NCBI GenBank assembly: GCA_916610825.1
Contig: OU744453.1
Coordinates: 8,841,845 to 8,905,844, forward strand
DNA length: 64,000 nt
Direction: 5' to 3'
Source: Haliclystus octoradiatus
Lineage: Eukaryota > Cnidaria > Staurozoa > Stauromedusae > Haliclystidae
Shown here: positions 37,832 through 49,396 of the stretch, one piece after another
Position numbering within the stretch: the first letter of the stretch is position 1
Layout: each line of letters starts with the position of its first letter
Translations under genes and position numbers: made by a program
Notes under the pieces: model-generated
What the model was told of the DNA's origin: nothing
Seen by the model: only the letters and a program-made list of their open reading frames with translations
Database searches by the model: none

Positions 37832-40411
37832 ATGTACACGAAATCATCAAAGAAAAGGGCGCAAAAAGGATTGATTCTTTTGGCAATTGTTGTTATAGGA
37901 ATTCCCGTCACTATTGGAAACTTATGTGAGCCATATCCAATGGGCTCGAAAAATTACAAAGGAAGATTTTTCAAAGACTATTTCATAAACAGTGCTAAAC
38001 CAATAAAGGAAAAATATGTTGAAGCGAGTTTTGTATGCAATGCAATCTGTCGCCAGACAAACGGATGTATTGCAATTGATTTTACAAATGTATATGGGGT
38101 GTCTAACAACTGCAGACTCTTCAATTTGAGTAACATCCAGGCCTACATCAAACCAAAAGACAAATCTCAAGTCATTGTTAACTTACCGGTAAGATAATCT
38201 TTGTATACGCAAGAGCGATTTGAATGAAATAATTTAAGAAGCAGAGGCTTGAACACTATTTGATTTGATTATAAATTTCGAAATAAAGAAGGAGAAAATT
38301 ACTATATTTTGAATTCAGAGCTTGTTAATTTTTAATTACGTTATTCTAGATCAATAAATGTTGGAGACTATTTTGACAATATTTTTGTAATGTAAAATCA
38401 TTTTCAAGTTAATTACAACATTTGATTTCCCACAGATTTATATTCAATTATAGCCACAACCTTTCAACCAAGCATCCGACAAAGACAAAAGTTTAAATGC
38501 TTCAGAAATGTTTATTCCCAATAATTACTCCTAAAGCTATATTTGATTTAAAATGTTTTCCAACGCACAAAAAATGTCGATAGAAAAAGTCTTGTGACTT
38601 CCACACAAATGAAAATTATTTTGACTTTAATAGCGCCCTTTCCCAATTAAACAAGACATGGCTGAATTCAACGATAGAGGACTTTTGATGGCAGCTATGA
38701 TTATAATAATTGAAGGCCAAGATTAAATGTTTTGTTTATAAATTGACCTTATAAATTGAAAATGGGCTATAGATATTTTGTTAACGAAAACAAGATTACC
38801 TCTAAAATTCACAGAATTGTGTTTCTTTCACATCAATTATATATAACTATCAAGCTGTTTAATAAAAGTTTGAATATGTCTGCATAAAAGTATTTCTAAA
38901 ATTAGAAAATGAATTGTTATGACATAAATGTGTAAGTTATATTATTTTGAAAACTTGCAAAATATTCAATGTTCAACATGCATGGACACAAATCTGGACT
39001 TTCTAGCTTTCTAGTCACGTCTCGAGAAATGTCAAATAAAGTAGCTATTTGATTGACTTGGCTGGCCTTTGATGTATCTACCAAAGAGAATCAGCATAAC
39101 ATCTGCGTTATTATTATATACAGTGAACATAAGCCGCAGTGCCTTGTTCGTAAGATATTCATTTGAACACTTCAAAAATAATCTCATAGAGTCCATGAAT
39201 TATTTTCTACACTTCATTGTCATGCACATTCAATGATGCGCATTACGCAACTTTTCTTTGTCTTTGTATTATGTCTTTAACCCATAGCCAAAATGCAGAC
39301 AGGGAGCACAATGGTTCAATGTAATTTAATAATCACTTGAAAAAAACTCGAGTCATGATTGGTGGATTTGTACCACGTGTTTAGCAGTTATGTCAAGACA
39401 ACCCACGATAATCCATGGCAACCACTAAAAGCGTGCGGGTATAGGTCTATACCCGCACGTGTACGGTTATAGAGCTATACCTGCACGGCTTTAACCAAAC
39501 AGCTGGAAAACATGTTTTAAAAATGGCGACCAGCTGCGACAGATTGAATATTTTTTCATAACTTCAAATCAAATGTATAATCGGTAATTGAAAATTCAAT
39601 TGAAAAATTCAAAAAAGTAACAGCTTGGGATTTGCTATATTCAGATGTTACTTTTACTATATTTTTAATATTGCAAACATGTTGGAAAAACAATTATATT
39701 GAATTCTTCGCTTTATAATTTGAAATGATATTCGTAAGAATTTCATTCAAATTGTATTTACTTAGAAATCAATGAACCATTAAATTAGAAAACAAGTCAT
39801 TGTTGTGTGGAAATTGATGAGAGACAATTGATGTTCCAGACAAAGGTTATGTTACATGATTATTGAAATGATTACATCACTCTTTGTTCGTGGGCCATCT
39901 AAATTTAGACCCACTCGTTCTCTGACAACAAACTCGTGGATCTAAATTCCGATAACCCACTCACAAGAGTGATGTAATCCCTTAATAAATCGAAATAGGT
40001 GCTTGCCGTAAAATTTTGCTAAGATTTTTTACTAAATTAATTCCCCATCTGCCTTAATAATTTCATTTAATGCAAAGAAATAAAGTAAACAATGTAAATG
40101 TAGTACAAATAAATAAACAATGAAAAAGAAAGTGTGTGTCTGTTCCAGTTTAATTCCTAATGCCAGCATAAGCAGTGCTGTTCGCTTACATCGGAAGTTA
40201 TAAGTTGACAAACCATGTAATTGTTATCTGTTTTCCTCCTACAGATCGAATGCAAGCCATCCGTTTTAGGTAATTCATATTCTTGTTTTCCAATAGATGC
40301 TAAAAGGAATAATGTTTACACTTTAGCTGAGGAGGAGGGGAGACGGTTTATGGATTTATGAGTGTGCCATGTTGTCTTTAAACTGAGATAGGGCTAAATA
40401 TTTTCGATCTT

Positions 40412-40445
<34 letters not shown>

Positions 40446-43400
40446 GTATTCAGCACCAGATAAGCATGAAACTTTTTTTCACAGGACTGTAACTCGAAAA
40501 TGATAACTCAAAAGTTTTCTTAACTTTGAAAAAGGTAAACACACAATTTGATAAACTTTAAAACTTGTATATCAAAAATGAATGTTTCTCAGATTTGATT
40601 TGAAAGATAACAATGAAAAAATTCTATCAATTTCGAATTTGACACAGCAAAATGCATATTTGGCCGCAACAACGACACACATCCAAAGTTGCGCATCCCT
40701 ATTTATTAACATCAAGACTCCCCCTGAACTTTAACAATCTATCCTATTAATGATTTTTTATTTTGATTAGCTAACGCTACATACGGAAATTGGCAAAATA
40801 CTTCATGCAATGATGGAGTGCTCACACAGACAAGACAATGTGTTCCACCATCTTGCAACGGAGAATCATGCAATCAAGAAACAGAACGAAACGTTTCATG
40901 CAATATGTATCCTACTCCAGGTACGTCTAGAAGTGGATAAACTCAAACAAGACAACGCTTGTAAAATGAGTAACATGGAGTAGATTTCATCATAACAATA
41001 GGGCTCTTTCACGCCTACGTCACACATTTTTCGCGAAAAGCATTGTGGGATAACTCAACGTACATTGCATTTTATTGCGTTTTCGAATTTGTTGAGCCGC
41101 GGCTGAATTTTATCTCACAACATCATTTATTTTAGCTGTTTTACTTGCTGCTATCAGATTCACTATGGATCTTGACCATCCTATGATTGTTCTAGATGGC
41201 GTAAAGGTGCCTGGTGCTGTTTTACCTCATATTCCTTCAAATTGTTGATTTGTTCAAGTAAAACGTTGGCTTGAAAAATGTCATGGTGAAAACAACTGGA
41301 TTGAATTCTTTTCTGTTGTGTCGAAGGGTCAAAGGCATGTTTATCTGTTGCAAAAGCGGTTGACCCAAAGATTGATAGTGGATATTTAGTATGGCTTTAA
41401 ATATATTTCCCTTTCAACTTCAGCATTATCTTGTGATAGTTTTAGTGTTGGTCTGTTGCAAATACCAACAACAGACTGGCGTGAATTTCTGTCAAGAGAC
41501 TTGGCTTCTTGCTATTCTTGCTTTAATTATGGTCATATTTATCATTACATTGTGGAGTCATCGTCAGAAAATGTGTTTTATCAATATAACAACAGTGAAG
41601 AAGAAGATGTGTGTCAGGATCCATATACTACATGTTACCAGCCAAACCCTTGAAGAAAGGTAGGCCTACAGCATACATTTTGTAGCACGTCGTTTTGTTG
41701 AAACATTTATGATATTGTTATATCGAACTAGCAAATTACTTTTGAGGGCTTATGTTTAACATAAATTCCATGGAAAAAGAATTTTCGTTAAAAGTGAATA
41801 TTGTTTTAAGTAAGGCAAGTGGATCGGTGTTCATCCTCTTGCATTGCAAATACGCAGATGTTGTTTAGGCTAAATCAGAAGTACGTAGTAACGTAGACTA
41901 CCTATCCTCTTTATCATCAGTGTTTATCCACTCTTGTCATCCCCATTAGGACATTCCGGGGCTATTTTCATGCGTATTATTCTCAGTTAGTGATATTTAG
42001 TGTTTCAAATTATCAATTTTCAGGAGAGATCAACTATGTAGCCTCAAGATGTCACTATGGTGTATTTCAGATTATTATGTGGTTACGATGATTGCTATTT
42101 ACTTGGGTCTGTTTATAATTGATTTACACTATATAACTATTTATTAAGAGATTATCGACTGTATTTACTGGTTATATATTTCATCATTATTAATTGAAAT
42201 GTATTATGTTTAAAAGTTGTCATTTGATAGCGACGAGAATATCGACTATAAGCCGACCGAATGATATGTTGCTAATACTCATTTGTAGTTAAAATACTAT
42301 TTATAAAATAATTGAAAGGAAATTCTACGTGTCTTCTTGGTAGTTTTGAATATGTGTGTTCATGTTACTTGCTACAAGTCCTTATTTTATTTCTAGTAAA
42401 ACTGGTATACATTTTTAGATTTAGTTGTTGTTATTGTTTTGTTGTTTTCTACCAATTCACACTTTTTGCCAAGATTTGGGAAGCGAATACAAAACGTTCA
42501 TACGGCTTATTTCTCCGGATTTCAGGAATCTGATTTACAGGTACCCCAACAGTAATGCTTCGTGGTATTTTTCGTTTTTTGTTTATCAACGTTCTGTGGA
42601 TTGCATGTCGAGTAAATTAGTTTTTAACTTGGGCAATAAACATCAACGAATGCGGTCAAAACGCAGCTAACTCAGAAATGATATCGAAATGTTGTACGTT
42701 GTGCTATCCAATAAGGCTTTGCGCGAATCTATTTATAAGTCGGTGAAAGAGCCCATTGCATATCACACTGAACCTAACATTTTTTTTTGTCATTTAATAT
42801 ATATAGATATATATATATATAATTATAAATGTGTGAGGCAAAACATCAATGAGAGTGCTCAATGCTAAAAGCAGAGCAATATAGAAATTATGACTCAAAG
42901 ATTACGAGTTCGGTCCGTTACTCTGAGTTTCGCGTAAAGACGCTCTTCAGACGGTTTATTCATAATGAATATGAATATGAATATGATTATGAATAAACCG
43001 TCTGAAGAGCGTCTTTACGCGAAACTCAGAGTAACGGACCGAACTCGTAATCTTTGAGTCATAATTTCTAGATATATATATATATATCTATATGAGGTTA
43101 ATCTAGTATTGGATGTTAGGATCGAAATATGCTACCGTATATAATTCATTTTGTGACATAGCATATTTTGATATAGCTTTTCTCACTCCTTACATATAGG
43201 TCTTTGTTGGTTTACTGCCTTACATATATGTCTTATATATATGTTGATTTTTTGAAAGCGAAATTCTTATAGGGTACTTTGGAGATTTTCGTGTACAGGT
43301 TTCTACAGACAGTTAGCATTTCACAAGAATGGAGTTATTTTAAAAGCCTACAACTTGTAACGTAATATAGCTTATTTGCAAGGGGTATACAATATGAAAG

Positions 43401-45347
43401 GTAGATCATAGGACACGAAGGAACTGTTAAATAGACGAAAGCAATTTGTATTTCGTTTTTAACTAAACATTACAAATTTATTAAAAACCTTACATTAGCT
43501 GATTGCCAAAAATTACTTCAAAACATTCTTGACTTGACAGTCATAGAGTTGTGGCTCATCTGGTTATAAAATAATTATTTTGAAAGGATGTAATCGTATT
43601 CTTACAGATTGATTGACAACATAATCAGATAAATTAGCCCCGGATACAAGATTTTGAATACCCCTGTCAAAATGACATAATCAAATTGCCACGCCCAAAT
43701 TAGGGGACAAAACCCCCTTTTCAACGGCCCTGGAAGAGGAATTAAATAGTCATTTAACAGTCCCACGGCACCAACAACTCCCTTCATCATTTATTTTGTT
43801 TAATAAAAGGGGAATCTTTAATTGTTTTAAATTTGATACCGTTACATTAAATTACTAATCAATGCAATATTAGCCTTCGTGCAGGCTAAAATATATCTTG
43901 GCGAAAATGTAAATATACGTTATGTATGTTGTTCAATCAAATTTGAAAGCATAATGATAAAATATAAATTAAATTGTCTAGTTAGCTAGCTAAATAAATT
44001 ATCAACAGATAGCACTGATGTTCTTTCTGATATTTGACTACTAATCGACGCTGGAATCAGTTCTATGGTTCTCCACAATCCAATAAATCAAAATCAAAAC
44101 AAACGTACATGAGATCATTTATGCAGTGATCATATTCATCTCGTATTGATACAATAGGCTCATCAACTAGGAAAGAAGCCACCATCTCTTTTTCACTTAA
44201 TGATTACCCAGTTTGCTAAATCTCAAAGCTGACTATCAGTTCATAATTGAGCACATGCACATGCATCCAGAGAAGAGATTGAGCTGCGGTAAAGTTGCAA
44301 AGCAAACCAATAATGTAAATGAATAGCGAGATTACAATAGTTTTCGTTTCACAAAGTTAACAGTCACATTGATAATTCCATATTCTGGGGGACATATATG
44401 GTAAATATGACAACTTGAATCCATTTTACGATTTGGCAAACGAGTAAATTTTCTCAGAAGCCAAAACTGCAGACATAATAACTTACACTCTCTGACTTCC
44501 TTTGATGATAATTCTCCATCACGCATCAAAGATTAGATTATAATTTAAATGTTCGAATATACTGTATACTACGTGAGTAATTGATCAAAACAACAGTCAT
44601 GGCTCATGACTGCACGACAACAAAATAACCGTGTGTCAAAAATAAGTAAACTTACCGCTAGTTGATTTTGAATTTCTTTAACGAACATATGCAGATTATT
44701 TCTCTGTCAAATATGTCCAATATTGAAGTAGTTTGTCAATTGTTTTAAAACCAATCATATTGCGTAAGCATGGACAGACTTGATTTTCTTCCAATCAAAT
44801 ACTTGCCTCAATCTGCAGTTTGACATTTTCCATGTCATGTTGTTTCAAAGTTTGTCAATTGTTATCGAAGAGAATCAAAATTTTCATCTCTAACCAATCA
44901 GGTGCAAAACAGAAATCATGTCAAGTGTTATCAAAGTAGGTCAATTGTCAAAGTCTCTTATAATTCATTACCCAATTATCAGTGCAGTTGATCAAGATCA
45001 TTTGATTGATGCAAGCTGTTCAAAATAGCCTGCATGCAGCCTAAAACCTATCTAAACGAAAGTGTAAACACAGACGGTTGTTCAATAGAAAATAACTGTC
45101 AGCAGAGTAATAATAATAATAGTGTCCGTATATGGAAATGATGTCAGTAGATTATGCATGTATGAGACTGTTCTTCTTTATTCTAGTCAATGGAATGTGG
45201 GGAGAATGGGAGATTGTTCGCAATTGTTCGAGATCATGTTATTTCCCTCGTAATTGCATTCATGTCCATCGATATTGTACCAATCCAGAACCAAATTACG
45301 GAGGCGCAGATTGTATTGGCTTTAAACACAGAAAGAAACCTTGCTAA
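37832..45347 (+). CDS. PAN-like/thrombospondin type 1 protein
   Basis: Four exons give one closed frame of 230 residues. Exon 1 (37832-38188, phase 0 end at CCG|GTAAGA) has a hydrophobic segment at 13-30 (signal or anchor) and a PAN-like module with Cys 69, 73, 79 and 94 (C-x3-C-x5-C-x14-C). Exon 2 (40245-40269, 25 bp) lies between CCTACAG and GTAATT, phase 0 to 1. Exon 3 (40771-40920) is a TSP1 repeat, YGNWQNTSCNDGVLTQTRQC, phase 1 to 1, ending at |GTACGT. Exon 4 (45187-45347) is a second TSP1-like repeat, MWGEWEIVRNCSRSC, ending KKPC-stop. ATTAAA follows at 45361. The phase-1 TSP1 exon is the usual shuffling form. Extra TSP1 exons could hide in the 4.3-kb last intron. It is probably secreted or membrane-anchored. 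It is a paralogue of the minus-strand gene at 26.3-29.6 kb by module and exon plan. Confidence 0.75.
38189..40244. other. Intron 1 of the PAN/TSP1 gene with small palindromes
   Basis: No coding. 39432-39459 is a perfect palindrome with 13-bp arms (CGTGCGGGTATAG) and a 2-bp centre, followed by a weaker copy of the same word. A foldback lies at 39870-39979. Confidence 0.6.
39870..39979. repeat. Foldback element
   Basis: GATTACATCACTCTTTG at 39870 and its inverse CAAGAGTGATGTAATC at 39964-39979. The arms continue with TGGG and ATCTAAATT words on both sides of a loop around TCTCTGACAACAAACTCG. It lies in the first intron of the PAN/TSP1 gene. Confidence 0.75.
40405..40490 (-). mobile_element. 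LINE/SINE 3'-end fragment with (ATG)n tail
   Basis: On the minus strand it reads CCTGTGAAAAAAAGTTTCAT, CTTATCTGGTGCTGAATACT, then (GAT)n. It is the second copy of the fragment at 13285-13372 and shares its tail with the LINE at about 49200-49270. It lies in an intron of the PAN/TSP1 gene. Confidence 0.65.
41150..41665 (+). pseudogene. Broken coding remnant, possibly transposon-derived
   Basis: 41165-41245 reads MDLDHPMIVLDGVKVPGAVL up to a stop, then VQVKRWLEKCHGENNW. That segment resembles the QLKRWLxCRG helix at the start of SAP-like domains in some invertebrate mobile-element proteins. 41456-41653 continues as an open frame (MQIPTTDWREFLSRDLASCY...EEEDVCQDPYTTCYQ). Stops divide the parts. 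It lies in the last intron of the PAN/TSP1 gene. Function unknown. Confidence 0.3.
42882..43070. repeat. Perfect palindrome, 82-bp arms
   Basis: The left arm 42882-42963 (TAGAAATTATGACTCAAAGA...) is the exact inverse of the right arm 42989-43070, with no mismatch in 82 bases. The 25-bp loop is made of ATGAAT-type words. It is flanked by (TA)n-rich sequence (about 42800-42823 and 43071-43093). Either a very recent foldback insertion or an assembly or cloning artefact; the arms have no coding content. Confidence 0.95.
44340..44529 (-). pseudogene. Decayed PAN-like exon
   Basis: Minus-strand frame reading VRECKLLCLQF, then SSCHIYHICP and VTVNF. The outer Cys spacing C-x3-C-x20-C is exactly that of the PAN-like module at 37832-38188, but the middle Cys is replaced by Leu. 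The end VNF is followed by GTGAAA where the other gene has VNLP and GTAAGA. No signal peptide is found upstream and no ATG opens it convincingly. Likely a dead third member of the family, on the opposite strand inside the last intron of the PAN/TSP1 gene. Confidence 0.45.
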
Positions 45348-45660
45348 AAAGAAACACTGCATTAAACACAATTGCAAACTACATTGAAAACACAGGCAGT
45401 AAACGCATTATTTATATTTAGTTTGTCTTGTTTATGAAAAAGTCGGAACCGTTCTACTTTGTAAGCAGTCAATGACACCTTAAATTTTATACACTATCGA
45501 CATCCAGCGATATTATGCAAAGAAATTACATAACGTAATGTTGTATTATTATAAACCCATGTAATTGTAGTATTATTATGTAATCATTTATAGTTAGTAT
45601 ATGATCTAATGCCTAATTATGCTGCTGAATCATGCTGGTCATGACAGTACCAATAGTACA

Positions 45661-46367
45661 AAGATATTATGATAGAACCAAGATAGTCTAACTCAGATTG
45701 TGTTTGAAAGAGTTTTAAACAGGCCATAATATTATCTTACCTTCGTAAAAATCAGCCAAATAAAGTGCATTTAGCATCTTCAAGCATTGAATAACTCAAA
45801 TTTAAAAACAGCATCTTCGTTCGACATCAACAAATTCTTCAAAAGTCTATCTTTGTTGACCCAATATCGATCACTTCCAAACACTTCGATCCCTTCTTAC
45901 ACGGCAGAATCACTGAAAAATGGCCTCAAAAGCCATTTTAAGATGTCGTGGCTAGATCAGGGGTAACTCAAGGACATGTTTATGACTTTTATTGCTTCTT
46001 TTATTTGTGTTAAATTCTGCTTTCAACTTATTTTCAAAACTCTTTACTTTTCACAAGAGACTAAGTTTGTTTGTTTGATATCTGAACCCCGGAAATCTGC
46101 TCGCATCAAAACAAGATGATCTTAAAATAGCTTTTGAGGCCAGAGGTGATCGAAATGTTTGGAAATGATCGAGATTGAGTCAACAAATATAGACTTTTGA
46201 GGATGGTATTCATGTCTTACCAAGATGCTTTTTTAATCAATAGTTGAGGATGCTAAATACATTTTATTTGGTTGATTTTTACGAAAGTAAGATAATATTA
46301 TGGCCTGTTTAAAACTCTTTTAAACACAAATCTGAGTTAGACTACCTAGGTTCTATTGTAATATCTT
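45661..46367. mobile_element. Long foldback element (0.7 kb)
   Basis: The left arm from 45661 (AAGATATTATGATAGAACC) pairs with the inverse at 46349-46367. Further matching blocks include GAGTTTTAAACAGGCCATAA (45711 onward against about 46295-46318), AAAGTCTATCTTTGTTGAC and GGCCTCAAAAGC. The arms are about 280 bp with indels. No transposase. No clear target-site duplication. Confidence 0.75.
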
Positions 46368-46666
46368 GATAATACTCATTGTAGTCTAACTATAATCAGC
46401 TGACTAAAATAAATAATGATCATTGTAAAAAATGGTATGTCTTACTTTATGAGATTATTGAATTGATCTCATGCTGACTCATTGTAGAGTTTGTATATAC
46501 GTTTGTGATGTATCAAATTATATCCAGAATGGTTTAGGTGTTGGAGTGTGATTGTGTTGGCTCTTGCTCAATAAACAATGATTATAATAAAGCAACAATT
46601 TGTCGTCCTCTGGGTGTAGTTTTGAAGAACTACTGTTTTCACATGGATTCAGAAAGCCGTCGCTAT

Positions 46667-49223
46667 CAGAGGTGTACGGAGTCAGAATTGTCAGACTCCG
46701 ATTCCGAAAACAGTCCTCATAGAAAACAGGTCAGACTCCGAGGTCGGCTCGGGAATTGTGAGAAAATTTGACTCCCACTCCTTCTCCGGCTCTAAAATAT
46801 TTCAGACAGACTCTTGTAAAAAGTCCGAAAACGGATTAATTGTTCAACCCAACATCAAGAAAACACCGAAAATTCAAAGCAAATAACCATCGACTGAAAT
46901 ATGTAGCACTTCCAACCTTTTTTGTTGAAATATCCAGACAATTTTAAATTTTGCAATGTTCATTAAGAATTTAACAGGAGTGGATTCTAGATATCAATGA
47001 AAGATATCAAGCTTGGCAGACCGTGCTTCTAGCAATCATAAATGAATTCGCTCCACTAAAAAGGATAAGAATCAAAAACAAATGCAGTACTATAATCATG
47101 GATGACACTGCAAAGTTATTGAAAAATAAACGAGACAATTATTATAAGGAGTTCATCAAAACTAAAATGGAAAATATTTTGAACTTTATAAACAGTCTAG
47201 AAACCAATTCATAAAATATTTTAGGCTTTGTAAGAAAAACTACTATAGTGATCGAATCTTCTCATGTCAAGATAAACCGAAAGAGATGTGGAAAATATTG
47301 AAAGAAGTTCTTCCGAATAAAACATACAAACGTGGGATAGACACCTTAGAAATAAACAATAAAACCACTAATAATAAACTAGAAATTGCAAATGAAATTA
47401 ACAATTACTTCAGTAACATTGCAAGTAAACTGGCTTCCTCGATTCAAAATGTCCAGTATTGTCCAATCGAGTTTGTCCTTGAGTATTTGTGTTTTGAAAA
47501 TAGTGAACGCATTGAGCTCTTATCAAACCAATTTCGATTAAGTGAAATAGATACTAAAGATATTGAAAATATTATAAATTCATTACCAATGAAGCTTCAA
47601 CAGGAATTGATTATATTGAAACAAAACTTTTAAAAATAATAGCGCCATCTATTGCTCCTCACTTATGTCAACTGTTTAATTTATCATTAGAATCAGGAAT
47701 CTTTCCAGAGGCTTTTAAATGTGCTAAAATAAATCCCCTTCACAAAGGTAAATCAGCTCAAGATATAAATAATTATAGACCAATTTCTATCCTTCCTGTG
47801 ATTTCAAAAATAGTCGAAAAAGTAGTTCATCGACAATTTTACGATTATTTAACTGACCAACAGCTATTATCAGGATCTCAATCTGGTTTCCGTAAACGTC
47901 ATTCAACATCAAGCAGTTTACTTTCCCTCACAGAATTTTGCTTTGCAGAAATGAATAAAAAAAATTTAATTGGAGTAATAAGTTTGGATTTACGTAAAGC
48001 TTTTGATACTGTTAACCATAATATTCTACTAACAAAACTTAAAATGTATGGATGTGATCAAAGCAGTTTAAACTGGTTTACAACTTACCTTTGTGATAGG
48101 AAACAACTAGTATTAAACAATGGAGTGTCATCGAACATATGTACTGTGGAGTGTGGTTCCCCAGGGTTCCCCAGTTCCCCAGGGTTCGATATTAGGTCCA
48201 CTTTCATTTTAAATTTACATTAATGACATTGTTAGTTCAGTAGATTTGTGCTCAATAAATCTTTACGCTGACGATACAATCATTTATTAATGCAGGCAAA
48301 TCTAATGAACTAGTAAATGATGTCCTACAGACTGAAATAGAAAAAGTATATATATGGCTTTGCTCTAATAAACTAAGTCTAAACGTAAATAAAACAAACT
48401 GTATGACAATCGGCACGAAACAAAAGCTTAAACATTTGAATTGATTAAACATAAAAATTAATAATAGTGAAATTAAAACCACAAACGTACTAGATTATCT
48501 AGGAATAAAAGTTGATGAAAATTTAAACTTTAATTCACACATAGACACAGTCGTTAGAAAAATCAACAGAGGCTTGGGTGTACTGAGATATGTATCAAAA
48601 TTTTTACCTCTAATTTCCAGAGAACTTTTATTTAATAGCATTGTCCTGCCTCATTTTGATTATTGTGCTGTTGTATGGGGGGGCTGTAAACAAGAACATC
48701 TAACTCGCCTCCAGAGATTACAAAACAGAGGATTACGGAAAATACTTCGTTGTGGCTACAGGACTTCCATCTCCGAAATGCTCAATAAAACGTAGATCAT
48801 GAGCGTTAAAAACAGAATCACGTTTTATCAACTTGCAATGGTTCATAAAATAAAGTTTCAATTAGCTCCTCAAAAAATTGCCACTTTATTTTCATTTCCT
48901 ATTTCAACCAAAACTCGCTCTTTTGCTCACAATAATGTATACAACGACAAATGCCCAAGCCACTCATTTAAATCAGCTGGTATTCACAAATGGAATCAAC
49001 AAGCCTCCTGGATAAAAGAAATAGCTAACAGAACAACATATATAGATAATTTGAAGAAATCATTAATTAAATAATATATATCTTATGTAAATTTGTATAC
49101 TTTTTGTAAATGTAAAATTTCCTAATATTGTACTAACATTTTATTCTTAAATATTATATTGTATGCATTTTGTAATCAGACATGTAAAAACAAGCCTAGT
49201 ATGGCTTACCAGGCCCTGAATAA

Positions 49224-49270
<47 letters not shown>

Positions 49271-49388
49271 AGCCTGCGGCTTTGACTCCTGCTCCTGCCT
49301 TGAAAAAATTCACTCCAGTCCGGCTCCTGCTGAAATGCTGTTACTCCTGTCGGAATCAGAGTTAGACTCCGGCTCCTATACACCTCTG
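46667..49388. mobile_element. hAT-type MITE, split by a LINE
   Basis: Terminal inverted repeats start CAGAGGTGTA (46667) and end TACACCTCTG (49388), the CAG-rich form usual for hAT ends. Flanking 8-bp duplications are GTCGCTAT (46659-46666) and GTCACTAT (49389-49396), one mismatch. The body consists of GACTCCGGCTCC-type words in both orientations: 46667 to about 46950 and about 49270-49388. The LINE of about 46960-49270 sits inside it. Confidence 0.85.
46960..49270 (+). pseudogene. LINE, 5'-truncated, with (ATG)n tail
   Basis: Broken frames give the pre-RT region (47023-47630: WKILKEVLP, NEINNYFSNIA), the RT (47700-48290: [39 protein letters not shown]-like) and the C-terminal region (48574-49074: LLFNSIVLPHFDYCAVVWGG, RLQRLQNRGLRKILR, FKSAGIHKWNQ). 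There is no endonuclease, so the copy is 5' truncated. Near 48160-48190 the PQG block contains a local GGTTCCCCAG-type expansion that breaks the frame. The 3' end reads TTACCAGGCCCTGAATAAA followed by (TGA)n at 49226-49268. Confidence 0.85.
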
Positions 49389-49396
49389 GTCACTAT

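Noticed and set aside
42952..43000. CRISPR-like repeats
   Set aside because: Only two inverted copies with no regular spacers; this is one palindrome in an animal genome.
49147..49383. Poly-Ser protein on the minus strand
   Set aside because: It is the (ATG/ATC)n tail of the LINE plus MITE sequence read in another frame.
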